Positions 1 through 7,516 of a DNA stretch of 10,612 nucleotides are shown here, piece by piece; positions within the stretch are counted from its first letter, which is position 1; every line of letters begins with the position of its first letter. The notes beneath the pieces were generated by a model. That model searched no databases and was not told the DNA's origin. It saw nothing but the letters and a program-made list of their open reading frames with translations. Where the stretch lies: contig CALWWO010000146.1 in the NCBI GenBank assembly GCA_944385265.1, positions 1-10,612 on the forward strand, read 5' to 3'. A program made the position numbers and the translations under genes. Source of the DNA: an uncultured Oscillospiraceae bacterium. Lineage in GTDB: Bacteria > Bacillota_A > Clostridia > Oscillospirales > Oscillospiraceae.

Positions 1-157
1 TCTGGGATGTGATAGCGGCGGCGATCACGGTCGGACTATGCTTGTTTCCCGTATCGTTTTGCACGATAAGCACGGGACGCATACCGCCCTGCTCGCTGCC
101 CACGACCGGACTTAGATCTGCATAATAAATATCTCCTCTTTTGACTCCGTTTAACAT
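1..157 (-). CDS. mazF: MazF/PemK-family endoribonuclease toxin (partial, N-terminal 52 residues)
   Basis: This is the N-terminal part of a MazF/NdoA-type mRNA interferase, cut by the left window edge. The visible residues fit the family closely: [10 protein letters not shown] at 6-15, PVVGSEQGG at 17-25, RPVLIVQND at 27-35 and AAAITSQ at 46-52. In the family the Arg of the RPVL motif (R27 here) and the Thr of the ITSQ motif (T50) belong to the RNase active site. Such toxins cleave mRNA at short motifs and are normally neutralised by a MazE-type antitoxin. The start is the ATG at 155-157, with GGAGAG nine bases upstream. In Bacillus the antitoxin gene lies between alr and ndoA. Here no antitoxin ORF is apparent between alr and this gene, and a terminator stands between them. 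The identification is secure, but activity cannot be judged from the fragment. Confidence 0.93.
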   Translation of the reverse strand, partial: MLNGVKRGDIYYADLSPVVGSEQGGMRPVLIVQNDTGNKHSPTVIAAAITSQ

Positions 158-222
158 ACAGCTTCACTCTCCGACGAAGTATAGTTGCCGCAGTTACACC
201 AAATCGTTTATGTAACCGGACT

Positions 223-250
223 ACTATAATTCTTTCACAAAGCAAAACAA
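223..250 (-). promoter_or_regulatory. Possible promoter for mazF
   Basis: On the minus strand, TTGTTT (245-250) and TATAGT (223-228) are 16 bases apart in an AT-rich stretch between the alr terminator and the mazF start. Each hexamer is an imperfect match to the SigA consensus. Placement downstream of a terminator makes a separate promoter for mazF reasonable. Confidence 0.35.
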
Positions 251-301
251 AATATACAGAATAATAAAAATATCTGCCATATCCGTTGCACGGCGAGCGG
301 G

Positions 302-337
302 AAAAACCGCCCCTGATTTATAATATGCAGAGGCGGT
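302..337 (-). terminator. Rho-independent terminator after alr
   Basis: Read on the minus strand, ACCGCCTCTG (337-328) pairs with CAGGGGCGGT (315-306) around a 12-base AT-rich loop. The 10-bp stem has one G-T wobble and is followed by a run of five T. It begins 9 bases past the alr stop codon and separates the alr transcript from mazF. Confidence 0.8.
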
Positions 338-345
338 CGGTCATG

Positions 346-1482
346 TTAAGTATATATTCTAGGTATGCGCTTCGACACGGCGCACAGAAGCTCGTAATGT
401 ATAGTACCGGCTTTTTCTGCGAGCTCTTCTGCGGACACGCTTTCTTGCCCGTCTGTTCCGAAAACGGTGACAACGTCCCCTATCGAGACATCTCCCGCTT
501 CCGTTATATCGATCATGCACATATCCATGCAGATGTTCCCTATCTGCGGGACACGCCTGCCGTTTACGAGCATTTCTATCTTTCCGGATAAGATGCGGTG
601 AAGCCCGTCGGCATATCCGACGGGTACGACGGCTATACGCCGGCTTGTATCAGCTATATATTTTCTGCCGTAACTGACGCTCCATCCCGGCTTTATCGTG
701 CTGATATGCACCACTCTCGATTTAAGCTGCATCGCCGGACGGAGCGGTATCTCCCTGTCATCCCCGGGGTACAGCCCGTACAGTAAAATACCGGGGCGCA
801 CCATATCGAGCTGCATATTTTTATGGCTGCACACCGCTCCGCTGTTTGAGCAGTGGCGCATTTTGAATTTTACGCCGCCCCTGCGCTCGATCTCATCTAT
901 GCTATCCATAAACGAGGCAAATTGCCTGTCGGTATAATCGGATCCGGTGTCCTCCGAAACGGCGAAATGGGTGAATATCCCCTCCGCTTCAAGTCCCGGC
1001 AGCTTTACTATCTTGATCAGGGTATCGATATCGGAGCATCCATCACGGTATGTAAAGCCGAGCCGCCCCATACCTGTATCAATCTTTATATGGACCCTGA
1101 GCTTTTCCCCCATACCGGCGGCGATGTCGGACATTTTTTTCGCTGTATCGTAATCGGAAACCGATTGGATGATATCATTTTCGATCAGCTTTGCCGCAGC
1201 GTCCGGCACAGAGTATCCGAGTATCAGTATCTCGGACGATATGCCGGCATTTCGAAGTTCAAGCGCCTCGCAATCGGTCGCGACGGCGAGATATTTGCAG
1301 CCTATAGATTCGATCGCGCGGGCAACAGGCACGGCCCCGTGCCCGTATCCGTCCGCCTTTACCACGCCCAGCAGCTCTACGCCCGGTGAAAGGCGGCTTT
1401 TTATTGAATCGTAGTTGAATTTTATATTCTCAAGGCTTATTTCAGCCCACGTTCTGTCATTGGTATTCACGGTATTCTCCAT
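346..1482 (-). CDS. alr: Alanine racemase
   Basis: This cytoplasmic PLP enzyme interconverts L- and D-alanine and supplies D-Ala for peptidoglycan. At 378 residues the protein is a normal full length. The N-terminal TIM barrel carries the PLP-lysine motif VVKADGYGHG at 40-49 (K42 forms the Schiff base), HIKIDTGMGRLG at 131-142 (R140) and MRPGILLYGLYPG at 228-240. The C-terminal beta domain carries the second catalytic base in SVSYGRKY (Y271), then VPVGYADGLHR and GNICMDMCMID at 315-325. GGAAGG lies about ten bases before the ATG. The gene follows the lipoprotein gene by about 70 bases with no terminator seen between them, so co-transcription with nnr and the lipoprotein is likely. The order lipoprotein - alr - mazF-type toxin matches the Bacillus ydcC-alr-ndoA region. 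Confidence 0.97.
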   Translation of the reverse strand: MENTVNTNDRTWAEISLENIKFNYDSIKSRLSPGVELLGVVKADGYGHGAVPVARAIESIGCKYLAVATDCEALELRNAGISSEILILGYSVPDAAAKLIENDIIQSVSDYDTAKKMSDIAAGMGEKLRVHIKIDTGMGRLGFTYRDGCSDIDTLIKIVKLPGLEAEGIFTHFAVSEDTGSDYTDRQFASFMDSIDEIERRGGVKFKMRHCSNSGAVCSHKNMQLDMVRPGILLYGLYPGDDREIPLRPAMQLKSRVVHISTIKPGWSVSYGRKYIADTSRRIAVVPVGYADGLHRILSGKIEMLVNGRRVPQIGNICMDMCMIDITEAGDVSIGDVVTVFGTDGQESVSAEELAEKAGTIHYELLCAVSKRIPRIYT

Positions 1483-1553
1483 TCCGCTGCCGCCTTCCGC
1501 GGCGCGCTTTGTATGCTATATGCCAGGCATGTCTTGCGCCGGCTTTTATCGTT

Positions 1554-2132
1554 TTATGATACTGAAACATTTTCAAAATCGCACTTTATGACGACATATC
1601 CGTTGTGCGCGATCTCGCTGTACACCGGAAGGAAGGTCTCGCTGTCAAACCACGTGCGAAGCGACACGCCGTCGGATACAGTCATGTCGGCGACAGTGCA
1701 GTTTATACCGTCGTGCTTTTCAAGCGAATACCCCGATATGTATCCCTCTTGCCACTGTTTGAGCATAACGGGTATCGCATCCACGGGCGAAAGCCCGTCC
1801 TCATACAGCTTTCCGGTATCTAAAACGGTGCCGTCGTATTCAAGCTTTATCCCGTCGTCAAACGACACCTGGGCGCGTATTCCGGCAATGATCTCGGGAC
1901 TTACGATCTCTATCGTTCCCGAGCTCTCGGAGCCTGAATATTTGAGCGTATACTCAAACACTTTATCGCCGTAATCTGCCGTAACAGCGGCTTTTATATC
2001 TATGCTTTCACAGCCGCTCAAAAACTCGCGTATCTCCCGCATGTTCGATTCCGCCGAACGCGGGGCTGAACACGAGGAAAACGCTGCCATAAGACATATT
2101 ATGATGATAACTGCCGTGTAAAAACGCTTCAT
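1554..2132 (-). CDS. Lipoprotein, LolA/YdcC-like (function unknown)
   Basis: The 192-residue protein is predicted to be a secreted, membrane-anchored lipoprotein. It starts with a basic residue pair, then a hydrophobic segment (about 5-18) and a lipobox-like AFSSC, with C21 as the likely lipidated cysteine. The mature part is rich in alternating beta-type stretches such as KVFEYTLKYSG, GTIEIVSPE and YSEIAHNGYVVIKCDFENV. This pattern recalls the LolA-like open-barrel proteins (Bacillus YdcC) encoded beside alr. The family assignment rests on position and this pattern, not on a diagnostic motif. The start is the ATG at 2130-2132, preceded by GAGGTGG at good spacing. Some clostridial relatives of such proteins are annotated as germination or outer-membrane-carrier-like, but no role can be assigned here. 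Confidence 0.85.
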   Translation of the reverse strand: MKRFYTAVIIIICLMAAFSSCSAPRSAESNMREIREFLSGCESIDIKAAVTADYGDKVFEYTLKYSGSESSGTIEIVSPEIIAGIRAQVSFDDGIKLEYDGTVLDTGKLYEDGLSPVDAIPVMLKQWQEGYISGYSLEKHDGINCTVADMTVSDGVSLRTWFDSETFLPVYSEIAHNGYVVIKCDFENVSVS

Positions 2133-2533
2133 ATGACGACCACCTCAACGCAAAATCATCTTCACGACAATATATGCGCCGAAGGACATCTTTATGCATG
2201 CAGCAAGAACAGCCGCGCAACGAAAGCATTTACCGCGATACTGCGTCTTTCCGATCAGCCGCAATACGCGCTTCATCTCGCAGGGGAAACATATGTCCAG
2301 TACGCAGGCACGCAGGACGCGCGGAGAATGCAGTCAAGCTCATGTAGGCGTTGTGCGGATACATCCGGCACGAGGTGGACGGAATATACTTCACGCGCAG
2401 GCGGATAAAATGCGTTTTCGTATATTGCGGCGGGCGCGTTTTTCATATACCGTGGTGGGCACACTTTCTCCGTCCTGACACCGGCAGCAAGAGACTTCCG
2501 ATCGGCATCTTGAGTATATCGCCGTGGGCAAGC
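2133..2533 (-). other. Gap between nnr and the lipoprotein gene, with doubtful small ORFs
   Basis: About 400 bases separate nnr from the next convincing gene. On the minus strand, a 63-codon ORF (2273-2464, GTG start, AGGACGGAG just upstream) ends in an ATGA overlap with a 43-codon ORF (2145-2276). The stop of the second lies just ahead of the lipoprotein ribosome binding site. Codon choice resembles that of neighbouring genes. The proteins (for example AIYENAFYPPAREVYSVHLVPDV and MKRVLRLIGKTQYRGKCF) match no family I recognise, and other frames are also open. The stretch could be small genes, a decayed gene with frameshifts, or spacer inside the transcript. No terminator was seen. Confidence 0.3.
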
Positions 2534-4045
2534 TCAGCGCATAACGTCGTGCAATGCGTCTATCATATCGGATGGCGTCATGCAGTATTCTCCGAGTTTA
2601 TCGGCGCAGCTATCTCCCGCCGCTCCGTGTATGCACACGGCAAGCGGCACAGCCTGCTTTAGCGGCAGTCCCTGACCGATGAGCGACGCTATTATCCCCG
2701 CGAGCACATCGCCGCTGCCGCCCTTTGCCATACCGGGATTTCCGGTCGTATTTATAAATACCTCCCCTTCCGGCAATGCGGTTATCGTACGGTGTCCCTT
2801 TAAGACGAGGACACAGCCGTGCTCTGCCGCAAAGCTTCTCGCGACACCTATCCTGTCGCCTGACGAAAGATCTCCGCCGAGACGCTTGAATTCCCCGTCG
2901 TGCGGGGTGAGTATAATGTGGCTTTTAGCCTCCCTGAGCACATCTATATTTTTTGAAACGGCGTTCAAACCGTCGGCGTCCAAAACAAGCGGGATATTGG
3001 CTGAACGGACTATCTCGCTTACGAGCGCCGTGATCTCCGGCGACTGACCGAGCCCCGGTCCTATCAGGCACGCATCGCATTTTTCGAGCCGCATCAATAT
3101 TTCACCGGCGGCGGGAGAGGAAATCCTACCGTCTTCGTCGCACGGCAGCGGAAACGGCATCGCCTCGCGGCATCTTGCCGCCGTTATACCATAAATTGAG
3201 TCCGGTACGCCGAGGAAAACGAGACCTGCTCCCGATCTCACGGCGGCGTCCGAAGAAAGTACCGGCGCGCCGGTATACCCACGGCTTCCCGCAATTATGA
3301 GGAGCTTTCCGAAATCGCCTTTATGCGCGTCGCGCGGGCGTTTTGGAAGCTTTATATCGTCCTTTAAAAATGCGTTTGTCTTTATATCGAGTTTTCCGGC
3401 AAGCTCCTGCGGGATCCCGATATCCATTATATGCGTCCTGCCGCAGTAAAGGCACCCCGGAACCGTCATTTGCCCTGGCTTTGCCATAGAAAACGTAACT
3501 GTTACATTGGCTTTGACGGCGCAGCCCAGCACCCTGCCGGTATCGGTCTCGACTCCACTCGGCATATCAGCCGCGATAACAGCGGCTGGAGAATCGTTTA
3601 TCAGTGCAACAGCGTCCTTCGCCGCGCCGCGCATATCAGAATTCAGCCCCGTGCCGAACATCGCGTCGACAATAACAGTGCAGGACATAACAAACGTGCG
3701 TTGCTCCTCCGACATAGGATCGAAATCCTCTGTCACGCCGCCGCAAGCGGCGTATTTTTCAGCCATAGCGCGCGTGTCATGCGTCATTTTCGCGCGGTTT
3801 CCCGTCATAAAAACGCGGATATCCGCTCCGCGCTCTTTAAGTATCGCCGCCGCGCCGAAGCCGTCGCCCCCGTTGTTCCCGCTGCCGCAGAAAACGGCGC
3901 AGCTCCCGCCGGCGACAAGATATGTCGATGCAAACATTGCGATATGAGCGGCTGCCCGCTCCATAAGCTCAAGCGATGGGACGCCGAGCGTATTTATAGT
4001 GTATTCATCCATATATTTCATCTGTGATGCAGATGCAAGCTTCAT
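2534..4045 (-). CDS. nnr: Bifunctional NAD(P)H-hydrate epimerase / ADP-dependent NAD(P)H-hydrate dehydratase
   Basis: This cytoplasmic repair enzyme handles damaged nicotinamide cofactors. The N-terminal YjeF domain epimerises R- and S-NAD(P)HX, and the C-terminal ribokinase-like domain dehydrates S-NAD(P)HX back to NAD(P)H using ADP. With the chosen start the protein has 503 residues, normal for the fused form. Epimerase motifs are FCGSGNNGGDGFG (52-64), DAMFGTGL (127-134) and ADMPSG (159-164). The dehydratase domain begins at about 235 with GDFGKLLIIAGS (243-254) and continues with LDADGLNA (355-362), LTPHDGEF (379-386) and GGSGDVLAG (442-450), which holds the catalytic Asp. An in-frame ATG at 4069 exists, but the ATG at 4043-4045 has AGGAGTG seven bases upstream and gives the usual MKLAS-type beginning, so it is preferred. 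It leads the nnr-lipoprotein-alr unit. The acpS gene that lies near this block in some Firmicutes is not next to it here. Confidence 0.95.
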   Translation of the reverse strand: MKLASASQMKYMDEYTINTLGVPSLELMERAAAHIAMFASTYLVAGGSCAVFCGSGNNGGDGFGAAAILKERGADIRVFMTGNRAKMTHDTRAMAEKYAACGGVTEDFDPMSEEQRTFVMSCTVIVDAMFGTGLNSDMRGAAKDAVALINDSPAAVIAADMPSGVETDTGRVLGCAVKANVTVTFSMAKPGQMTVPGCLYCGRTHIMDIGIPQELAGKLDIKTNAFLKDDIKLPKRPRDAHKGDFGKLLIIAGSRGYTGAPVLSSDAAVRSGAGLVFLGVPDSIYGITAARCREAMPFPLPCDEDGRISSPAAGEILMRLEKCDACLIGPGLGQSPEITALVSEIVRSANIPLVLDADGLNAVSKNIDVLREAKSHIILTPHDGEFKRLGGDLSSGDRIGVARSFAAEHGCVLVLKGHRTITALPEGEVFINTTGNPGMAKGGSGDVLAGIIASLIGQGLPLKQAVPLAVCIHGAAGDSCADKLGEYCMTPSDMIDALHDVMR

Positions 4046-4075
4046 AAATATCACTCCTGTCCGAAGCATAAGATC

Positions 4076-4104
4076 ATTATATTTTAACCTCTAAAAATAG
4101 TCAA
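4076..4104 (-). promoter_or_regulatory. SigA-type promoter for nnr (nnr-alr operon)
   Basis: On the minus strand, TTGACT (4099-4104) and TATAAT (4076-4081) are separated by exactly 17 bases. Transcription would begin near 4069, leaving a leader of roughly 25 bases before the nnr start. The match is close to consensus and correctly placed. Confidence 0.8.
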
Positions 4105-4145
4105 ATTATAAATCAAAAATTTAAATTTTAGAAGCAATTATCTCA

Positions 4146-4174
4146 TTGACGAAATATGTGAATTGTTGTAAAAT
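4146..4174 (+). promoter_or_regulatory. SigA-type promoter for the zinc-ribbon/Big2 gene
   Basis: TTGACG (4146-4151) and TAAAAT (4169-4174) are 17 bases apart, placing a start near 4181. The leader of about 60 bases contains a small hairpin, CCGGC-TTCAT-GCCGG (4200-4214), followed by GGAGGGG at 4229-4235. The promoter lies back to back with the nnr promoter. Confidence 0.75.
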
Positions 4175-4240
4175 TTATATATACGATTTTAGATTTTATC
4201 CGGCTTCATGCCGGTCGACTATATATATGGAGGGGTAGAT

Positions 4241-4915
4241 ATGGCTTTGATTCCTGATGTTAAATGCAGCAGATGTGACAGACATTATTCCGGACTTCGC
4301 GGCAAATGCCCGTATTGCGGCGCCCGAAGGTCGAAAAAAGGCAAGCGCGTCTCGCCGAATGATAACGCCACGTGGAAGCTGGCGATAAGCCTTCTGCTTC
4401 TCGTCATCCTCGTAGCGGCCGTCATCGTACTGGCGATAGGCTCGGGAAGAGACGCTGAAAACTCCTCTCCTGACGATTCAAGCAGCGTATCTACAAGCAG
4501 CGTCGACGGTGAGACCTCGGATTCTTCAGATTCCGCAGACGGCTCCGACGCGTCCGAATCCTCCGACGCGTCCGATACAACCGATACGTCTGATACGCCG
4601 GATTCTTCCGACAGTTCCGATTCCTCTGAATCGTCTACCAGCTCTGTTACGCCTTCGGGCGGCGTTGAAGCCGTTACTATAACATATCTCGGCGATCCGC
4701 GCGACGATATCACGATGACCATCGGCGAAGTGCTTCCGCTCGGTTATCAGACGACTCCGGCAGGAATCGAAGCGACGGCGTTGTGGGACAGCAGCGACGA
4801 CGACGTCTTTACCGTGACACAATCCGGCACCCTCACGGCTATCGCCGCAGGTGAGGCTGAGCTTACAGTCACTGTCGACGGCGTTACAGCACGATGCATT
4901 ATAAGAGTCAACTGA
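4241..4915 (+). CDS. Zinc-ribbon, membrane-anchored Ser/Asp-rich protein with Big2-like domain
   Basis: The 224-residue protein has a clear modular layout. A short N-terminal zinc ribbon has two CxxC pairs (C9, C12, C23, C26). A basic stretch (RRSKKGKR) follows, then one transmembrane helix at about 47-67. The next 70 residues (about 70-140) are almost only Ser, Asp, Thr, Glu, Ala and Gly, a flexible stalk. The C-terminal 80 residues resemble a bacterial Ig-like (Big2) domain: an YLGDPRDDITMTIGEVLPL strand, a W-D-S-S core (182-185), SGTLTAIAAGEAELTVTVDG. By the positive-inside rule the zinc ribbon would be cytoplasmic and the Big domain outside. The start is the ATG at 4241 with GGAGGGG five bases upstream; an in-frame ATG at 4208 falls in the leader hairpin and is less likely. 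The gene is transcribed alone. Function and partner are unknown. Confidence 0.88.
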   Translation: MALIPDVKCSRCDRHYSGLRGKCPYCGARRSKKGKRVSPNDNATWKLAISLLLLVILVAAVIVLAIGSGRDAENSSPDDSSSVSTSSVDGETSDSSDSADGSDASESSDASDTTDTSDTPDSSDSSDSSESSTSSVTPSGGVEAVTITYLGDPRDDITMTIGEVLPLGYQTTPAGIEATALWDSSDDDVFTVTQSGTLTAIAAGEAELTVTVDGVTARCIIRVN

Positions 4916-5079
4916 TCTTTCTGACGTAGCTGTCAATGCGGACGATCGCGGCTGCCGCGGCTTTTGCCGAAGCATAACGCCTTTACCGCATGTTTTATGT
5001 TAGCCTTTGTGAAGTGATCGAGGCATAACAACGCGTATCGGGCTTTTAGCTGAAAACTAACTAAATCTTTTGATAACAT

Positions 5080-5107
5080 AAATACCCGCTCAGATGAGCG
5101 GGTATTT
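5080..5107. terminator. Hairpin between convergent genes, likely bidirectional terminator
   Basis: AAATACCCGCTC (5080-5091) pairs perfectly with GAGCGGGTATTT (5096-5107) around AGAT, a 12-bp stem. It lies two bases beyond the yitT-family stop codon. The flanking T runs are short on both strands, so termination efficiency is uncertain. The 164 bases between the Big2 gene and this hairpin hold only one weaker hairpin (CGCGG-CTG-CCGCG at 4947-4959, followed by GCTTTT), a possible earlier stop for the plus-strand gene. Confidence 0.7.
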
Positions 5108-5109
5108 CA

Positions 5110-5988
5110 TTATCTATTTGAGCGGTAAAAATCGCCGACTACCTCGCTTACCGATGAGATATACGCAAACGAGTCGCCGTGGCGCTTCAATATCGCGTTG
5201 AATGCGGCGAGCTGGTGCCTGTTCACGATGCATATCAAAAGCGAATGCTCCTTTTCCGTATACATTCCCTTAGCGCGCACTATCGTCACACCGCGCTCAA
5301 GGCTGCCCATTATTTCTCTTGCCAGCTTCTCAGGCTCGTCTGTGATAACCTCAAATTTAAGCGCGCTCTTGCCGCCTTTTAGCATCTTATCGCTCACATT
5401 GCTCGCCAAGAAGCTGTATAAAACGCATAAAATCACCGGCTCCATTTGATAACCATACACGAAATATGAGGTCACGGCGACAGCGGTGTTTATCGCAAAA
5501 ATTATCCACATCAGATTGAAGTCCGGTCTGAGCTTCTGTATTATCGCGGCAATGATATCCGTTCCGCCCGTAGAGCCGTCGAGCTTTATTATCACGCCGT
5601 AGTACAAACCGCATATGACGCCGGCTGCGATAGGCGCAAGTATGCGGCTCATCCCGTCCTCAGTGTAATACACAAAAGGCGAGATATCTATATATCCGCT
5701 TTGCAATGCAAGCAGAGCGAGCGAGGTGGCAAACGTAAATACCGCCGTCCTTACTGCAAAGCGTTTGTTCACGGCAAAATATGCGAACACACATAAAGGT
5801 ATGTTCATTATCGCCGTCATATATCCGACGCTGAAGCCCGTCACATGCTGTATCATGGTGGCGACGCCCATAAGCCCCGACGGTGCAAACTGGTTCTTGT
5901 CTATGAATATCATATATTCAAGCGCTGATACAAACGCAAGCAGAATTATCGCAATATATTTGAAGACTTCGCCAAGCCGCTTTCTCAC
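5110..5988 (-). CDS. YitT family membrane protein (DUF161 + DUF2179)
   Basis: The 292-residue integral membrane protein belongs to the YitT/UPF0750 family, common in Firmicutes in several paralogues and without a settled function. Hydrophobic segments lie at about 9-28, 54-75, 80-97, 116-134, 157-178 and 184-197. The family signature DGSTGGTDIIAAII spans 137-150 after the fourth segment. The soluble C-terminal DUF2179 domain (about 222-286) contains RGVTIVRAKGMYTEKEHSLLICIVNRHQ-type sequence and ends in SEVVGDFYR. AGAGGTG lies about six bases before the ATG at 5986-5988. It is monocistronic as far as can be seen, with a palindromic region carrying a possible extended -10 upstream and a hairpin immediately downstream. 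Confidence 0.93.
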   Translation of the reverse strand: MRKRLGEVFKYIAIILLAFVSALEYMIFIDKNQFAPSGLMGVATMIQHVTGFSVGYMTAIMNIPLCVFAYFAVNKRFAVRTAVFTFATSLALLALQSGYIDISPFVYYTEDGMSRILAPIAAGVICGLYYGVIIKLDGSTGGTDIIAAIIQKLRPDFNLMWIIFAINTAVAVTSYFVYGYQMEPVILCVLYSFLASNVSDKMLKGGKSALKFEVITDEPEKLAREIMGSLERGVTIVRAKGMYTEKEHSLLICIVNRHQLAAFNAILKRHGDSFAYISSVSEVVGDFYRSNR

Positions 5989-6029
5989 ATCTTATCACCT
6001 CTTTACCGCTATATTTAGCCGGAATACAC

Positions 6030-6070
6030 AGTATTATACCATAACGTCTTCGCCGTTATGGTATAATACT
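6030..6070. promoter_or_regulatory. 17-bp perfect inverted repeat with an extended -10 box on each strand
   Basis: AGTATTATACCATAACG (6030-6046) is the exact reverse complement of 6054-6070, with a 7-base spacer. Each arm carries TGGTATAAT, a perfect extended -10 motif, so each strand has one. On the minus strand it would start transcription near 6026, about 38 bases before the yitT start, although no good -35 is present. The symmetry would suit a dimeric regulator or a cruciform. Whether it is a promoter, operator or repeat end is not decided by the sequence. Confidence 0.5.
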
Positions 6071-6073
6071 CAT

Positions 6074-6149
6074 CTTTTTCGGTTGCCGCGAATGCGGCGA
6101 GAAAAAGGACTTAAATATGAGTATAATATCCGTCTAGCGGGTATTATAC
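6074..6149. repeat. Two further stem-loops in the yitT upstream region
   Basis: CTTTTTC (6074-6080) pairs with GAAAAAG (6101-6107) and encloses GCCGC-GAAT-GCGGC (6085-6098). Next, GTATAATA (6121-6128) plus TCCG pairs with CGGG plus TATTATAC (6138-6149), giving 12 pairs with one wobble and a 5-base loop. The ATACTCAT at 6066-6073 also mirrors ATGAGTAT at 6117-6124. With the 6030-6070 repeat this makes about 120 bases of nested palindromes between the M18 gene stop and the yitT promoter region. No T-rich tail marks any of them as an ordinary terminator. Confidence 0.6.
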
Positions 6150-6183
6150 AATTTATTATATGGAACGCGCGCGTTTTTCTGTC

Positions 6184-7488
6184 CTACAGCTTATACATCG
6201 TACCTCCGGACGGTGTTACCGCCTTTTCAAAATATACTTTCATCGCTTTTATCAGATATTCAGTATCCCTCGCGCCTGCAGTCTCGTACGCCGAGTGCAT
6301 GGCAAGCTGACAAAGCCCTATATCTACGCAGCTTACAGGCACTTTTTCAACAGCTATATGACCGAGCGTCGAGCCGCCGGCGATATCCGCTCTATTCGCA
6401 TACGTTTGAACGGGCACGTCCGCCTCTTTGCAAACGCTCTTGAACACGGCTTCTGACAGCGCGTCCGTCGTATATCTCTGGTTTGCGTTGTATTTTATAA
6501 CGATGCCGCCGTTCATATAAGGTCCTCCGGATTTGTCGGCGTACTCGGGATGGTTTGGATGCACGGCGTGGGCGTTATCTGCAGATACCATGAAGCTTTT
6601 GGATATAGCCATCCTATACTCAATTTCATTTCTTCCCATAGCCTCGTTTATCCTATATAAAACGTCCGGAAGAAAGGTCGATCCCGCGCCCTGCCGCGTT
6701 CCGCTGCCGACCTCCTCATTGTCGAATATGCAGCACACCGGTATGCTCTTTATATTTTCCGCGGCGATAAATCCCTCAATAAGCGCGTACGCACATTGCA
6801 GATCGTCAAGCCGTGGCGACGATATAAACTCCCCGTCATGCCCCCATACCATGCCCTTCTGCCTGTTGTACACTGTAAGTTCCGCGCCGATCACCTCATT
6901 CTCATCTGCTCCGGCGGCTTCGGCGATAATCCTCTTAAACTCGCCCTTGCCGCTCCCCGACGCGAACAGCGGCTGGAGATCGACGGCGGGATTGTACGCA
7001 AACCCGGTGTTTATCTGCCTGTTCATGTGTATCGCCACGTTCGGTATAATCAGCAGATCTCGATCTATATTTACAAGTCTCATCTCAATGTCTCCGCCAC
7101 TTGAGACGGCGACCCTGCCGGCAACGGATAGTGGGCAGTCAAGCCACGTGGAGTATATCATTCCGCCATACGCCTCCGTATTGAGCTGTACGTATTTCTC
7201 CCCGCCCGACTCAGCCACTGTTTTTATCTTAAACGCAGGGCTATCTGAATGTGCAGCGGCTATCATAAATCCTTTAATACCGTCCTCTGGTATCGCAAAC
7301 GCTATCACGCTCGACTGATTTCGCATGACGAAATATTTCCCGCCTGTAATAAGGCTCCATTTCTCATGCTCATAGAGCTCGGTATATCCCGCAGATACCA
7401 GCTTGTCCGCAATATTTCTCGCAGCATGGCAGCTCGTTGGACTTTTCTCTATAAAATCAAGCAATTTTTGAGTTTTCTCGTTATTCAC
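6184..7488 (-). CDS. M18 family metalloaminopeptidase
   Basis: This is a cytoplasmic aminopeptidase of the M18 family (aspartyl aminopeptidase-like), a two-metal enzyme that removes N-terminal residues, often acidic ones, from peptides. With the chosen start the protein has 434 residues, a normal length. Conserved metal-site motifs are AAHSDSP (H80), SPRLDDLQ (D228), FDNEEVGSGT (E258, E259), VSADNAHAVHPNHPE (D304) and LAMHSAYE (H398). TWLDCPLSVAGR and GHDGEFISSPR are also family-typical. Two GTG starts are possible, at 7500 and 7488. AGGGGTG stands nine bases before the 7488 GTG but overlaps the 7500 one, so 7488 is preferred. No clear terminator follows; the next 195 bases are the palindromic region before yitT. 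Confidence 0.94.
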   Translation of the reverse strand: MNNEKTQKLLDFIEKSPTSCHAARNIADKLVSAGYTELYEHEKWSLITGGKYFVMRNQSSVIAFAIPEDGIKGFMIAAAHSDSPAFKIKTVAESGGEKYVQLNTEAYGGMIYSTWLDCPLSVAGRVAVSSGGDIEMRLVNIDRDLLIIPNVAIHMNRQINTGFAYNPAVDLQPLFASGSGKGEFKRIIAEAAGADENEVIGAELTVYNRQKGMVWGHDGEFISSPRLDDLQCAYALIEGFIAAENIKSIPVCCIFDNEEVGSGTRQGAGSTFLPDVLYRINEAMGRNEIEYRMAISKSFMVSADNAHAVHPNHPEYADKSGGPYMNGGIVIKYNANQRYTTDALSEAVFKSVCKEADVPVQTYANRADIAGGSTLGHIAVEKVPVSCVDIGLCQLAMHSAYETAGARDTEYLIKAMKVYFEKAVTPSGGTMYKL

Positions 7489-7516
7489 CTTTAAGTTCAC
7501 CCCTTTATACGATACG

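Noticed and set aside
346..1389. Long plus-strand ORFs (up to 178 codons) opposite alr
   Set aside because: They are antisense shadows of a gene with clear catalytic motifs.
2533..4027. Plus-strand ORFs of 103-198 codons opposite nnr
   Set aside because: They are shadows of nnr, whose motifs span the whole interval on the minus strand.
4181..4240. Riboswitch in the leader of the Big2 gene
   Set aside because: The leader is only about 60 bases with one small hairpin, too little for a known riboswitch class.
4285..4975. Minus-strand ORFs of 145 and 149 codons over the Big2 gene
   Set aside because: They mirror the repetitive Ser/Asp codons of the plus-strand gene, which has the promoter, ribosome binding site and domain structure.
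6533..7318. A 261-codon plus-strand ORF opposite the M18 aminopeptidase
   Set aside because: It is antisense to all M18 metal-site motifs and has no family resemblance.
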